Numbered from the stretch's first letter, positions 1 to 7,653 are shown. The stretch is DNA of 36,294 bases from Candidatus Tayloriibacteriota bacterium (GCA_009694955.1 SIBZ01000005.1:1-36294), one strand, 5' to 3'. Numbers and translations: made by a program. The notes: generated by a model from the letters alone, not told the origin.

Positions 1-178
1 ATTTCGTGACCTCAATTTTGTGACCCCACGGGGAGATTCGGTCGCTACTCGACCAGTACATCTTTCCCATTTCTTCACGATATGAATCGCTCAGAAATAT
101 GGGAGAAGGTCTTCGACTCCACGACGCGACCATACGGGGAGGCGGTCACTGATAATTTTCCACTGAAAATTTCCGCGA

Positions 179-198
179 CCCCGACTAGCTAGTCGGGG
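179..198. repeat. 20-bp perfect palindrome, copy 1
   Basis: CCCCGACTAGCTAGTCGGGG is a perfect palindrome followed by a short T-containing tract, so it may act as a terminator for whatever lies to the left. The same palindrome recurs at 2015-2034, and the bases just downstream (GGTTT...GTTTGTT) are similar in both copies. The pair is therefore a direct repeat bracketing the first large ORF and the lemA-groL chimera. Confidence 0.7.
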
Positions 199-236
199 CG
201 GTTTAGCGTTTGTTATGTAAGGTGTATACTTATACT

Positions 237-1577
237 ATGAACCTGCGAATCTCATCACTTGCACTATTTTGGGCTGGTGTCCTTATGTTTGGCGTGATTA
301 TTCTTTTGGGAGGTCTGGCAGAGACAGTGAATAACTCCGTTTTCGATACGTTTTTTGCCGTTCTGGTTGCTTCAGGGATATTGTCGTTACTCGCAAGTTT
401 CGTCCAGGCGTGGAGGTCAAAAGACAATCGTATTCTCCTTTCGCTCGCCCTTCTTGGGGTGCTGGTTGATGTTATCTTTATCGCTGTCGCTTTTTCGGGT
501 GTTGCAGGTGAAGCAACGCTGATGATATTTTTCCTGGCCCTTCCTATTTCAGTCCTTACCACCCTCTTTTTCCTTATCCTATATCTACTCGCCCGGAGAC
601 GGGTAGCCAAAACAGTACCAACAGAGGCTACTTCCGCCCCTCTCTCACTGGATGAGGCTGTCAATTCGGGTCAAGCTCGGCCGACAGGGCATGGTCTCGG
701 AATGAAAGTTCTTGTAATCGTTTTTATATCGGGTCTTGTGGCATTGATTCTCGCGTTTGTATTTCGCGAACTTCCTTTTGTCGAAGGATATAGCAATCTA
801 TTCCTTCTCCGACTAACTCCATTGTTTGCCGGTATGGTCATAGCTTTCCATTACCTGAAGCGGGGAGTGTCTCCACTTGTCAGAGGTGCATCCGCAATTT
901 GTCTGGTACTCCTCTTCGCTCTTGCAGGTTATTTGTTTTATACGTTCCAAGTGCGCTGGAATGAGTTCAAGGCTGGAATACCCTATACACCGCAATTGCC
1001 TGCATCTATGTCTACGAATATATCTACAAACACAGATGTATTATCCGTAAAGGGACTACTTCCAGTCGAAGGTGCCCCGGTTGATGACCTTGAAAGATGG
1101 AAAACCTATCGCAATGAGAGGTATGGGTTCGCGATACAATATCCCTCGAGAGGGTGGGAGGTTACCATGAGGGGTAACGGCGAAGCCGTGCGAGCAACCA
1201 CTCAAGCCGAAGTCTTTACCATAACAACGACTGACGGCACTGAGGATAGTGTTGCTTTTGATATCGCTACGCTTGGTTCCGACCGACTTGGAAGTTATTA
1301 TGCGTCGGCAAAGAATGTGTCTGACTATCTAAAACTAATACCCGCAACAGACCAAAACGGAAGGACCTTACGAAAATTTATACAAATGATAACCGTTGAT
1401 GGACAGGAGGCGTATTGGTATCAGACCTATGTTTGGGCGGTTGCTAAACAGAAATATGTTTGGTCGTCGAAGGTTTATTGGCAGCATGGGAACGATATCT
1501 ACGAAGTCAGCATCAGCGACCCACTCGCCAACGCTGTTTCAAGTCAAATTCTATCAACATTCAAATTCACGAAATAA
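237..1577 (+). CDS. Polytopic membrane protein with C-terminal extracytoplasmic domain, hypothetical
   Basis: This encodes about 446 aa from the ATG at 237. The ORF-track start (TTG at 210) lies inside the promoter region, because TATACT boxes occur at 225-230 and 231-236, right before the ATG. The first ~260 residues hold several hydrophobic segments in two blocks separated by a polar linker (~125-160). The last ~160 residues form a soluble domain opening with WKTYRNERYGFAIQYP. This 'YGF..YP' opening is common in surface and lipoprotein-like domains of CPR bacteria and is partly shared with the ORF at 2300, so the tail probably faces outside. No enzymatic motif is visible and I do not recognise a named family. 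The gene is well supported by length and promoter. Confidence 0.75.
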   Translation: MNLRISSLALFWAGVLMFGVIILLGGLAETVNNSVFDTFFAVLVASGILSLLASFVQAWRSKDNRILLSLALLGVLVDVIFIAVAFSGVAGEATLMIFFLALPISVLTTLFFLILYLLARRRVAKTVPTEATSAPLSLDEAVNSGQARPTGHGLGMKVLVIVFISGLVALILAFVFRELPFVEGYSNLFLLRLTPLFAGMVIAFHYLKRGVSPLVRGASAICLVLLFALAGYLFYTFQVRWNEFKAGIPYTPQLPASMSTNISTNTDVLSVKGLLPVEGAPVDDLERWKTYRNERYGFAIQYPSRGWEVTMRGNGEAVRATTQAEVFTITTTDGTEDSVAFDIATLGSDRLGSYYASAKNVSDYLKLIPATDQNGRTLRKFIQMITVDGQEAYWYQTYVWAVAKQKYVWSSKVYWQHGNDIYEVSISDPLANAVSSQILSTFKFTK

Positions 1578-1591
1578 TTTCTTATTTTGAC

Positions 1592-1597
1592 TATAAT
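1592..1597 (+). promoter_or_regulatory. Possible -10 box upstream of the lemA-groL chimera
   Basis: TATAAT lies about 50 bases before the chimeric reading frame. It could be the surviving promoter of a former lemA paralogue. No clear -35 is visible. Confidence 0.35.
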
Positions 1598-1650
1598 TCC
1601 GCCTGCCGATTCCTCTCGTGTTAAAGATTAACAGTCAAGGATTTTTATAG

Positions 1651-1980
1651 GGATCCTCTCTTTTAATCATCATAGTCGTTGTTCTTCTCGTTCTGTGGCT
1701 TATCTTCGGCTATAACCGCTTTATCACGCTCGTTAACCGCGCCAAGGAGGCGTGGAGCGACATTGATGTCCAACTCAAGCGTCGTTACGACCTTATCCCG
1801 AACCTTGTCAGCACGGTCAAAGGCTATGCAGCGCATGAGAACAACGCATTTGAAAAGGTGACGCAAGCTCGCGCCGCTGCGATACTCCTTACGACCGAAG
1901 TTGCCGTCGCGGAAGAACCGAAGGAAGAAAAGGAAGCTGCGGGAATGCCGGGTGGCATGGGCGGAGGGATGGGATATTAA
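1651..1980 (+). pseudogene. In-frame chimera: lemA 5' part fused to groL 3' tail, no start codon
   Basis: An open frame of 109 codons runs from just after a TAG (1648-1650) to TAA at 1978-1980. Its first ~75 codons match the N-terminal part of the LemA encoded at 3470. About 91 bases (1682-1772) are identical, and the following stretch differs almost only at third codon positions. The last ~33 codons read [19 protein letters not shown] then [12 protein letters not shown], which is the characteristic C-terminus of the GroEL chaperonin. The junction falls in GCCGCTGCGAT, an Ala-rich spot that both genes could share, so microhomology joining in frame is plausible. No ATG, GTG or TTG precedes the LemA part in this frame. 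I call it a pseudogene, although the open frame and synonymous pattern mean a non-canonical start cannot be excluded. Confidence 0.8.
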
Positions 1981-2010
1981 GAAGAATATAGAATATAGAA
2001 TATAGAAAAA

Positions 2011-2038
2011 ACCTCCCCGACTAGCTAGTCGGGGAGGT
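2011..2038 (+). terminator. 28-bp palindrome, copy 2, likely terminator
   Basis: ACCTCCCCGACTAG and its perfect inverse form a 28-bp palindrome followed by TTTGCCGTTTG. The inner 20 bp are identical to the palindrome at 179-198. It follows an AGAATATAGAATATAGAA tract after the chimera. It is probably a terminator with only a modest T-tract. Confidence 0.6.
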
Positions 2039-2067
2039 TTGCCGTTTGTTCATGATACAATTTTCCT

Positions 2068-2232
2068 ATGAAAAGAAAGAAGCAGAGAAGACAAGTAGGC
2101 GAAGACGAGATTATGCGTTATATCGCCAAGTTGCTTCGGGAGAGTTTAGACGTCCTAAAGACTTTTTTAAGCCCAGAACGGATTGTTTTGCTTGAACGCA
2201 GAATTGTTCGCCTCGAATCAAAAGTCAGATAA
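2068..2232 (+). CDS. Small basic/coiled-coil protein, 54 aa, hypothetical
   Basis: This ORF is too short for the supplied track. It reads MKRKKQRRQVGEDEIMRY... and ends ...RRIVRLESKVR, then TAA. It starts strongly basic and continues as an amphipathic helix (AKLLRESLDVLKTFLSPERIVLLERR). An extended -10 (TGATACAAT, 2053-2061) lies six bases before the ATG, the leaderless arrangement seen before many genes here. Together the promoter placement and the lysine/arginine/leucine composition support a real gene. The family is not recognised. Confidence 0.55.
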   Translation: MKRKKQRRQVGEDEIMRYIAKLLRESLDVLKTFLSPERIVLLERRIVRLESKVR

Positions 2233-2299
2233 TTCACCCATACCCCGCCACAAGTTGAAAGGATTGCAATGGTTTCGTTTGAGATATAGGCTTTACTCC

Positions 2300-3400
2300 A
2301 TGAATAAAAGACAAGGCCTCGGGCCCGTCGCTATCATCGTTATTCTCGCCATACTTATTGGTGGTGGGTATGCGCTCTACAAATATTCCTCGCGCACATC
2401 GAGTGCCGCGAAGGACATAACTCTCTCGCAACTACGGAACGCCTCTATACCAGACTTTGCCTCGTCGGGTGAAGGAACTACCACATTAACGAACGGCAAG
2501 TGGAGTTATAACCAAGGCAACCTCCATTTTTCCACGGAATTGAATACAGCGACATCCTCATACGCATACGGCGATTTGAATGGAGACGGAGCGCTGGATA
2601 TGGCAGTGACCTTTGTTGAGAATACCGGGGGGAACGGATACTTTAATTACCTAGCGGTTTTTGTGAATCAAAAGGGCACCCCGCACTATATCGCATCGGC
2701 GTCTTTGGGAGACCGGGTCACCATCAACAAAATCTCAATTGATAACGGAACGATTTTAGCCGATATCCTTACTCAAGGACCAAACGAGGGGTTGTGTTGC
2801 CCCACGTTCCACGAGATTATCCAATATGCAGTAGTCACCAACTCACTTGTCGAAATCGGTGTCATTGCGCCAGAAAGTACACAGTCTTTCGGTGTCCCGA
2901 TTGTCACCGGAGCGCACGCAAAGAATGCGCCTACAAGCTGGATATATCATAACAACACCTACGGGTTTGAACTCGCTCTGCATCGACGTTTTTTTCTTGA
3001 GCCGAACAGCATAAATGATCACATCGATCTTTCCTTCAAGAGTTTTTCAAGTCCGGTTAGGCAGGGGATATATATTTCTCCGTTAGGTACTACATCCGCT
3101 CAAACGTTCGAAACGTATGTGAAGCAGCATCCGATCACCGAGCCGAATTCCGGCAAGGTAATCCCATTTTCAGGCTTCAAAGAGGAATCTCTCGGAGCCT
3201 ACACGTTCTATCATCTGCCGGGGGAATGGTATCTTGGTTTCGTTTCGCAGGATTACTATCTTCTTCATGGCGGCAATGTGTGGCGGTTTGGCGCGTCGGC
3301 ACAAGGAGTGGATTACGACAACCGTAGTCTCTACGGGGAAAATGATGAAGTTCATGTTGCGCTTAAAAAATCTCTTACGACTCTTAAATTTGCAAAATAA
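2300..3400 (+). CDS. Membrane-anchored surface protein with EF-hand-like DxNxDG repeat, hypothetical
   Basis: The ATG at 2300 gives 366 aa. The track start at 2183 would overlap the small gene at 2068 and lacks a signal. The N-terminus is MNKRQGLGPVAIIVILAILI, a typical type II signal anchor, so the bulk should be outside the cell. Residues ~85-115 contain YGDLNGDGALDMAVTF, which resembles the calcium-binding loop of FG-GAP/VCBS-type repeats. The C-terminal ~150 residues begin SWIYHNNTYGFELAL, the same kind of module as in the gene at 237. A cysteine pair (GLCCPT) lies in the middle. The function is unknown. The two surface genes sit on either side of the chimeric remnant. Confidence 0.7.
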   Translation: MNKRQGLGPVAIIVILAILIGGGYALYKYSSRTSSAAKDITLSQLRNASIPDFASSGEGTTTLTNGKWSYNQGNLHFSTELNTATSSYAYGDLNGDGALDMAVTFVENTGGNGYFNYLAVFVNQKGTPHYIASASLGDRVTINKISIDNGTILADILTQGPNEGLCCPTFHEIIQYAVVTNSLVEIGVIAPESTQSFGVPIVTGAHAKNAPTSWIYHNNTYGFELALHRRFFLEPNSINDHIDLSFKSFSSPVRQGIYISPLGTTSAQTFETYVKQHPITEPNSGKVIPFSGFKEESLGAYTFYHLPGEWYLGFVSQDYYLLHGGNVWRFGASAQGVDYDNRSLYGENDEVHVALKKSLTTLKFAK

Positions 3401-3426
3401 CTGAGGTGTAAAAGTGATTTTTGTGG

Positions 3427-3432
3427 TATACT
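3427..3432 (+). promoter_or_regulatory. -10 box of lemA promoter
   Basis: GTGGTATACT carries a TATACT hexamer 37 bases before the lemA ATG. No convincing -35 is seen. The leader is a short A+T-rich tract. Confidence 0.5.
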
Positions 3433-3469
3433 TTTAGCTGTTATATCCACTTACTAGTAACTATTAACT

Positions 3470-4024
3470 ATGAATCCTCTCTATATGGGCATCGGTATAA
3501 TCATTCTTCTCGTTCTGTGGCTTATCTTCGGCTATAACCGCTTTATCACGCTCGTTAACCGCGCCAAGGAGGCGTGGAGCGACATTGATGTCCAGCTGAA
3601 GCGCCGCTACGACCTTATCCCGAACCTTGTCAGCACGGTAAAGGGCTACGCCGCGCATGAGAATAATGCGTTTGAAAATGTCACTAAGGCGCGCGCGGCC
3701 GCGATGGGAGCGGGCAATCTTGCCGACAAATCACAGGCGGAGTTGGGACTTACCGGAGCTTTGAAATCTATCTTCGCCATTGCCGAAGCCTACCCGGAGC
3801 TCAAAGCCAACACGAACTTCCTTCAGCTTCAGGGAGAACTTTCTGACACGGAAGACAAGATTCAGGCTTCGCGTCGTTTCTACAACGGCACGGTGCGCGA
3901 CCTCAACACCTCGGTAGAGACCTTCCCGAATAATCTCATTGCGGGATTCTTTAAGTTTGAGAAGCTCGAATTCTTTGAATTGGAAAATGAAAACGCCAAA
4001 GAGCCGGTGGAAGTGAAGTTTTAA
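3470..4024 (+). CDS. lemA: LemA family membrane protein
   Basis: This 184-aa protein has the LemA layout: an N-terminal membrane helix ([20 protein letters not shown]), then the signature [18 protein letters not shown](Y)DLIPNLV and a long helical bundle with YPELKAN and RRFYN..VRDLN. The length is normal for the family. LemA proteins are membrane-anchored helical-bundle proteins of uncertain role, often encoded beside an HtpX-type protease. Here htpX follows after an inserted GxxExxY gene. The 5' part is duplicated in the chimeric fragment at 1651. Confidence 0.95.
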   Translation: MNPLYMGIGIIILLVLWLIFGYNRFITLVNRAKEAWSDIDVQLKRRYDLIPNLVSTVKGYAAHENNAFENVTKARAAAMGAGNLADKSQAELGLTGALKSIFAIAEAYPELKANTNFLQLQGELSDTEDKIQASRRFYNGTVRDLNTSVETFPNNLIAGFFKFEKLEFFELENENAKEPVEVKF

Positions 4025-4027
4025 TTG

Positions 4028-4037
4028 AATCTCTAAT
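4028..4037. repeat. Left arm of 10-bp inverted repeat around the GxxExxY gene
   Basis: AATCTCTAAT here and ATTAGAGATT at 4485-4494 are exact inverse complements. They lie just outside the gene at 4075, between lemA and htpX. This may mark the ends of an inserted cassette, or may be chance in A+T-rich sequence. Confidence 0.5.
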
Positions 4038-4074
4038 CAAGCGCGAACATAAGAGCTCTAATAGCACTAATAAG

Positions 4075-4473
4075 ATGGCCGACTTGGTTGAGAAGGAACT
4101 TAGTTATCAGGTTAACGGCGTTTTGTTCGATGTCTTCAATGAGTTAGGGGGAGGTTATCCTGAAAAGTATTATCAACGAGCTATTAGTCTTGCTTTAGGA
4201 AAAAAGAAAATTAAGTTTCAGGAACAGCTCATGGTGCCATTGGACTATGAAGGTTCTTCAATCGGTAGGTTCTTTATTGATTTTCTTATAGAAGGCAGAT
4301 TAATTCTTGAGATAAAATCAGCGCCGAAACTCTATCCTCGTGATCAAAAGCAAGTATTGTCATATCTTCAACGTCATAATATCCAGATTGGGATATTGGC
4401 AAATTTTCACCGGCAGGGCTTACAAGTCAAACGTATACTCCGTGGCTCCGTTCGAGATAATTCGAGTTCTTAA
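4075..4473 (+). CDS. GxxExxY family protein (PD-(D/E)XK nuclease-like)
   Basis: This 132-aa protein contains the name-giving motif as GYPEKYY near residue 30. It also has FFIDFLIEGRLILEIKSA, which carries the D...ExK pattern of the PD-(D/E)XK nuclease fold, and a C-terminal LSYLQRHNIQIGILANF segment typical of this family. The biochemical role of GxxExxY proteins is not established. The gene interrupts the usual lemA-htpX pairing, is flanked by a 10-bp inverted repeat, and looks more A+T-rich than its neighbours, all consistent with a later arrival. The start codon is the only reasonable ATG, with no strong ribosome binding site. Confidence 0.85.
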   Translation: MADLVEKELSYQVNGVLFDVFNELGGGYPEKYYQRAISLALGKKKIKFQEQLMVPLDYEGSSIGRFFIDFLIEGRLILEIKSAPKLYPRDQKQVLSYLQRHNIQIGILANFHRQGLQVKRILRGSVRDNSSS

Positions 4474-4494
4474 ATTCGAGTAGTATTAGAGATT

Positions 4495-5400
4495 ATGTCA
4501 AGCCTCTACACGCATCAATCTCAAAACGTCTTTAAGACATGGCTTCTCATGTCCGTCTTTTTCGTGATTATTATTTTCCTCGGTTGGTTTCTCTCCCAGT
4601 ATTACGGTAACCCCGCGATTCTCTACTGCTTCTTCATTTTCAGCATCGTGATGAATATCGCAAGCTACTGGTACTCCGACAAAATCGTACTCGCAATGAG
4701 CGGAGCGAAGCCAGCGGAGAGGGGAGAGTTCTTTGACCTCTATACCGTTACGGAAAATCTGTCCATCACGGCTGGACTTCCGATGCCTCGGCTCTATGTG
4801 ATTAACGACCCCGCGCCGAATGCATTCGCGACGGGACGCAACAAAGAACACGGTGTCGTCTGCGCGACAACAGGACTTCTGCAGATACTAGACCGGAAAG
4901 AGCTTGAAGGCGTCATTGCTCACGAGCTCTCCCATATCGGCAACCGCGACATTCTCATCTCGACAGTCGTCGTCGTGCTTGTCGGTTTCATCACACTGCT
5001 CGCCGATTTCTTTACACGCTCTATGTTTTTCGGAGGAGGGGACAGGGATAACCGCCCTGACGGCAGACTCGGAGCTATTCTGATGATTATCGGTATTGTT
5101 CTTACGATTCTTTCTCCGATTATCGCGACGCTGATGCAACTCGCCATTTCACGCAAACGAGAATTTCTCGCCGATGCTTCCGGTGCACTCCTCACTCGCT
5201 ATCCCGAAGGGCTCGCTTCAGCGCTCAAGAAGATTTCGGAGTATAGTCGCCCGATGGCGAAAGCGAATCATGCGACGGCACATCTTTTTATCGCCAATCC
5301 TTTCGGTAGGAAAGAAGATGGCTCCGTTGGTTTTTTCACAAAAATTTTCTCTACGCATCCTCCAGTAAAGGAACGCATTGAGGCACTGATTGGGCGATAA
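4495..5400 (+). CDS. htpX: HtpX-like membrane zinc metalloprotease
   Basis: This 301-aa protein has two N-terminal membrane helices and the metalloprotease motif HELSH (~143-147), with further membrane segments at ~155-175 and ~198-218. The third zinc ligand is in the motif KREFLADASG (~221-230). The C-terminus has STHPPVKERIEAL, typical of HtpX. These are M48-family proteases thought to degrade misfolded membrane proteins from the cytoplasmic face. The length matches the family. The ATG follows the right arm of the inverted repeat directly, so insertion of the GxxExxY gene probably changed its upstream region. Confidence 0.93.
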   Translation: MSSLYTHQSQNVFKTWLLMSVFFVIIIFLGWFLSQYYGNPAILYCFFIFSIVMNIASYWYSDKIVLAMSGAKPAERGEFFDLYTVTENLSITAGLPMPRLYVINDPAPNAFATGRNKEHGVVCATTGLLQILDRKELEGVIAHELSHIGNRDILISTVVVVLVGFITLLADFFTRSMFFGGGDRDNRPDGRLGAILMIIGIVLTILSPIIATLMQLAISRKREFLADASGALLTRYPEGLASALKKISEYSRPMAKANHATAHLFIANPFGRKEDGSVGFFTKIFSTHPPVKERIEALIGR

Positions 5401-5454
5401 GCCGATTAAGCTTTTTGCCAAAACTTGATACCACTTCTTTCTGGATTTACCAGA

Positions 5455-5482
5455 TTGACACCCTCCCAAACCCTTGTAAAAT
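5455..5482 (+). promoter_or_regulatory. Promoter TTGACA-16-TAAAAT
   Basis: TTGACA (5455-5460) and TAAAAT (5477-5482, preceded by TTG) are separated by 16 bases. This is one of the few promoters in the window with a consensus -35. It would give a leader of ~60 bases for the gene at 5552. Confidence 0.6.
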
Positions 5483-5551
5483 CTCTCCAGCGTTCTTTTG
5501 AAATATGGTTTTTCAGGCTGAACGCGTCGACCAAACCCACATAAGATTACT

Positions 5552-5869
5552 ATGATACAAAACTTACGCACCCTGTTTATCGCCCTGGACGGATGGCTCA
5601 CTTTTTTTGTGAAGTTGTGGGTATTCCTCGCAATCGACACGATCGTCGGCATCTTCATGGGAAAGTTGAATAACATGAAAGTGTTGGAGGAGATCATCCT
5701 TAGTCCCCGCGCTAGCTTTGCCGGGTGTTCAATTGGCCTCTTTCCCCTCAACTTCGTTCTAACCACAAAGGCGGAAGTGGTACTTGCGGTGTATAGCGCC
5801 GGTGTGCTTCTTGTCTGGTACTTCGTGGTTGGGGTGGATGCTCACGCGAAGGCTACCAGCGCTAAGTAA
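5552..5869 (+). CDS. Small membrane protein, hypothetical
   Basis: This 105-aa protein has hydrophobic segments at ~15-37 and ~78-96 and a weaker one around 55-72. I do not recognise a family. It has its own consensus promoter and is followed by a clear terminator, so it is probably a single-gene transcription unit. Confidence 0.65.
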   Translation: MIQNLRTLFIALDGWLTFFVKLWVFLAIDTIVGIFMGKLNNMKVLEEIILSPRASFAGCSIGLFPLNFVLTTKAEVVLAVYSAGVLLVWYFVVGVDAHAKATSAK

Positions 5870-5887
5870 AAGCCGAGGATTTCTCTT

Positions 5888-5915
5888 GCAGTGACTTCGG
5901 GTCGCTGCTTTTTTT
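5888..5915 (+). terminator. Rho-independent terminator of the gene at 5552
   Basis: GCAGTGAC, a short TTCG-containing loop and GTCGCTGC form an 8-bp stem followed by seven T. Confidence 0.85.
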
Positions 5916-5919
5916 ATAT

Positions 5920-5957
5920 AAAAAAACCACTCAAAACTTGGTAAACAAGTCTTGAGC
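5920..5957 (-). terminator. Rho-independent terminator of the minus-strand gene at 5980
   Basis: On the minus strand CTCAAGACTTG and CAAGTTTTGAG form an 11-bp stem with one G-U pair, followed by TGGTTTTTTTATA. It sits back to back with the terminator of the convergent + strand gene. Confidence 0.85.
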
Positions 5958-5979
5958 GATTCGACGCTTTCTTCATTCG

Positions 5980-6171
5980 TTACTTCTGAATCCTCGCGAT
6001 GGCAACCTTTGTTGCCTCAATGCCCTTTCCGGCAAGCTTGGCGCCCTCGGCGGCCTTTTCCGAGAGTTGGTTGCCGACCTTCCTCGCCGCTTTCGGTTCG
6101 TAAACCATAAAGATGGCAAAGCAGGCAGCAAAACCGATACCAAACCAACACAGTCTAGAAAACATCTTCAT
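5980..6171 (-). CDS. Small single-pass membrane protein, 63 aa, hypothetical
   Basis: I choose the start at 6171 (MKMFSRLCWFGIGF...) rather than the track start at 6255, because GGTGGGAG lies seven bases upstream as a good ribosome binding site. The upstream extension would run through a large hairpin. The protein has one membrane helix (FSRLCWFGIGFAACFAIFMVY), then a basic, alanine-rich amphipathic tail (AARKVGNQLSEKAAEGAKLAGKG). It is unrecognised. It has its own terminator. Confidence 0.6.
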   Translation of the reverse strand: MKMFSRLCWFGIGFAACFAIFMVYEPKAARKVGNQLSEKAAEGAKLAGKGIEATKVAIARIQK

Positions 6172-6209
6172 ATAAAATCTCCCACCAAGTTTATTGTTTA
6201 ATGAGTATG

Positions 6210-6254
6210 TGACGCAGGTTTTAGGCTCCGAAATAGGGCCTAAAACCTGCGTCA
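6210..6254. repeat. Perfect 17-bp inverted repeat with 11-base loop
   Basis: TGACGCAGGTTTTAGGC (6210-6226) and its exact inverse complement (6238-6254) would form a very stable hairpin. It lies upstream of the minus-strand gene starting at 6171, either in its 5' leader or as an upstream boundary. There is no T-run on either side, so it is not a standard terminator. Confidence 0.8.
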
Positions 6255-6369
6255 AACAACAACATAAACTTCGGCTCTACGCTAGGTCTAGCATATAACG
6301 ACATGAAAGTCAACGGATAGCAATAGTGACATGTGGATATCTTTATGATGATTCAGGACACTCTTTTTG

Positions 6370-6378
6370 TGCTACGAT
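6370..6378 (+). promoter_or_regulatory. Extended -10 promoter of the CDP-alcohol transferase gene
   Basis: TGCTACGAT ends nine bases before the ATG at 6388, so transcription is expected to start within a few bases of the start codon. This argues against the track start at 6367. Confidence 0.55.
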
Positions 6379-6387
6379 AGAGTCGTA

Positions 6388-7047
6388 ATGGAAGAAGAAA
6401 CGCCTAAGTTTTCCTCGGGTCCGCAAGCGCTCCAGTGGAAGCGTTTAAGACGACTAAATCTTGAAGGGGTACGTTTGCAGTACCTCACCAGTGTGACGGT
6501 GTTTGACCGGTTTTTCTCTGCGACGGTTCTCCCGCTTCTGCCCAGCTCTTTATCTCCCAACCGGATTACGATTTTTCGGTTTATCTCCATTCCGTTTATT
6601 CTCGTGCTCTTGATATTAGGATATGACCTCGCGGGGACGATTCTGTTTGTACTTGCGGCTCTTTCGGACGCGCTTGACGGCGCACTTGCGCGCACACGGC
6701 ATCGTATCACCAAATGGGGCATCGTCGCGGACCCGATTGCCGACAAATTGCTCATTGGCTCGGTGGCACTACTCGTACTGTGGAAACATCTTGGCTGGCC
6801 TTTGACGCTCGCGCTCGTATCCATTGAACTCGTCTTGGCCGGCTCGGCATATATCCGGTATAGCGGGAAGCTGATGCCCGCGAAGACGGTAGGGAAGATG
6901 AAAATGATTCTGCAATGCGTCGGTGTCAGCTTCGTCCTGCTCTACGGCATCATCCCGAATCCCTCCTACCTTCTCACCGGACAGTACATTCTGTACGTAG
7001 CGATTCTGTTCGGGTTGTTGTCGCTTTTTGTGTACCGGTCTATATAA
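6388..7047 (+). CDS. CDP-alcohol phosphatidyltransferase family protein (PgsA/CdsA-type)
   Basis: This encodes 219 aa from the ATG at 6388. It has the complete family signature D-x2-DG-x2-AR-x8-G-x3-D-x3-D, seen as DALDGALAR, then G, then DPIAD (~residues 91-120). Membrane helices surround it, including ISIPFILVLLILGY, LTLALVSIELVLAG and ILYVAILFGLLSLFVY. Such enzymes transfer a phosphatidyl group from CDP-diacylglycerol to an alcohol at the membrane. Phosphatidylglycerophosphate synthase is the commonest role, but the alcohol cannot be decided from sequence. The N-terminal ~45 residues are polar and longer than usual. A terminator follows. Confidence 0.88.
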   Translation: MEEETPKFSSGPQALQWKRLRRLNLEGVRLQYLTSVTVFDRFFSATVLPLLPSSLSPNRITIFRFISIPFILVLLILGYDLAGTILFVLAALSDALDGALARTRHRITKWGIVADPIADKLLIGSVALLVLWKHLGWPLTLALVSIELVLAGSAYIRYSGKLMPAKTVGKMKMILQCVGVSFVLLYGIIPNPSYLLTGQYILYVAILFGLLSLFVYRSI

Positions 7048-7091
7048 GTTGAAAGTAGAGCGATTTAAGTTTAGAGTGGAGTACATAGAGT

Positions 7092-7132
7092 TTCCCGACA
7101 CACTTTCGTGTCGGGAATACAGCTCTTTTTTC
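7092..7132 (+). terminator. Terminator after the CDP-alcohol transferase gene
   Basis: TTCCCGACAC and GTGTCGGGAA form a 10-bp stem. A T-run (TTTTTT) begins about seven bases after the stem, which is a little far, so efficiency is uncertain. Confidence 0.65.
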
Positions 7133-7169
7133 TTAACCTCAACCGGAAATGAAATGAAAGGAGTAGCTT

Positions 7170-7532
7170 ATGAGCTACCATAACGCGACAGATACATACC
7201 TTACAGAACACGGCGGGCCGCCGACATGCGGCGCATGTAACCAGGAAATGTTTGCGATGGACGACCATGGCAGGTTCGAATGCGAATGTGGTCAAGCACT
7301 CGAGACTTTTAGGCAGGTACCGCCTGTCCCGATTACGATTCCGCAAGTGGATGTTACCGGAATGAGCGACGCTGAAAAGGTAAGGATACCACCTATGAAC
7401 AGGCTTCGCGGCAAGCCAACCGCGGCCGAAGCCAGACTTTTTGAGTTCCTCCTCCAAGGACCGGCGGGGCTGGATGACCCAAAATATTTGGAAGCAACAA
7501 AGGCTCTTGAGCGGGAAAGAAGGGAAGGCTGA
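7170..7532 (+). CDS. Small zinc-ribbon-like protein, hypothetical
   Basis: This 120-aa protein is preceded by AAAGGAG, one of the best ribosome binding sites in the window. Residues ~19-42 contain CGAC and CEC (CxxC...CxC), a possible zinc-binding ribbon around a short acidic loop. The C-terminal half is polar and charged (RLRGKPTAAEARLFEFLLQG), probably helical. I recognise no family. It is flanked by terminators on both sides, so it is a single-gene unit. Confidence 0.7.
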   Translation: MSYHNATDTYLTEHGGPPTCGACNQEMFAMDDHGRFECECGQALETFRQVPPVPITIPQVDVTGMSDAEKVRIPPMNRLRGKPTAAEARLFEFLLQGPAGLDDPKYLEATKALERERREG

Positions 7533-7552
7533 ACAAGCCTCCCGGTTCATAA

Positions 7553-7583
7553 GGCGTCTTGAGTGAACCTCAAGACCCTTTTT
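7553..7583 (+). terminator. Terminator after the zinc-ribbon gene
   Basis: GTCTTGAG-TGAAC-CTCAAGAC plus a GG/CC extension forms the stem, followed by a T-run. Confidence 0.85.
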
Positions 7584-7653
7584 GTATTCAAGAAATCACA
7601 ATTTTATGTTAAGGTGGTCTTGTTTCGGGCTGTGTCTCTTTTGACCGCCCGAT

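Noticed and set aside
230-664. Minus-strand ORF of 144 aa
   Set aside because: It lies fully inside the gene at 237, has a low-complexity Arg/Ser/Thr composition typical of an antisense frame and no promoter or ribosome binding site.
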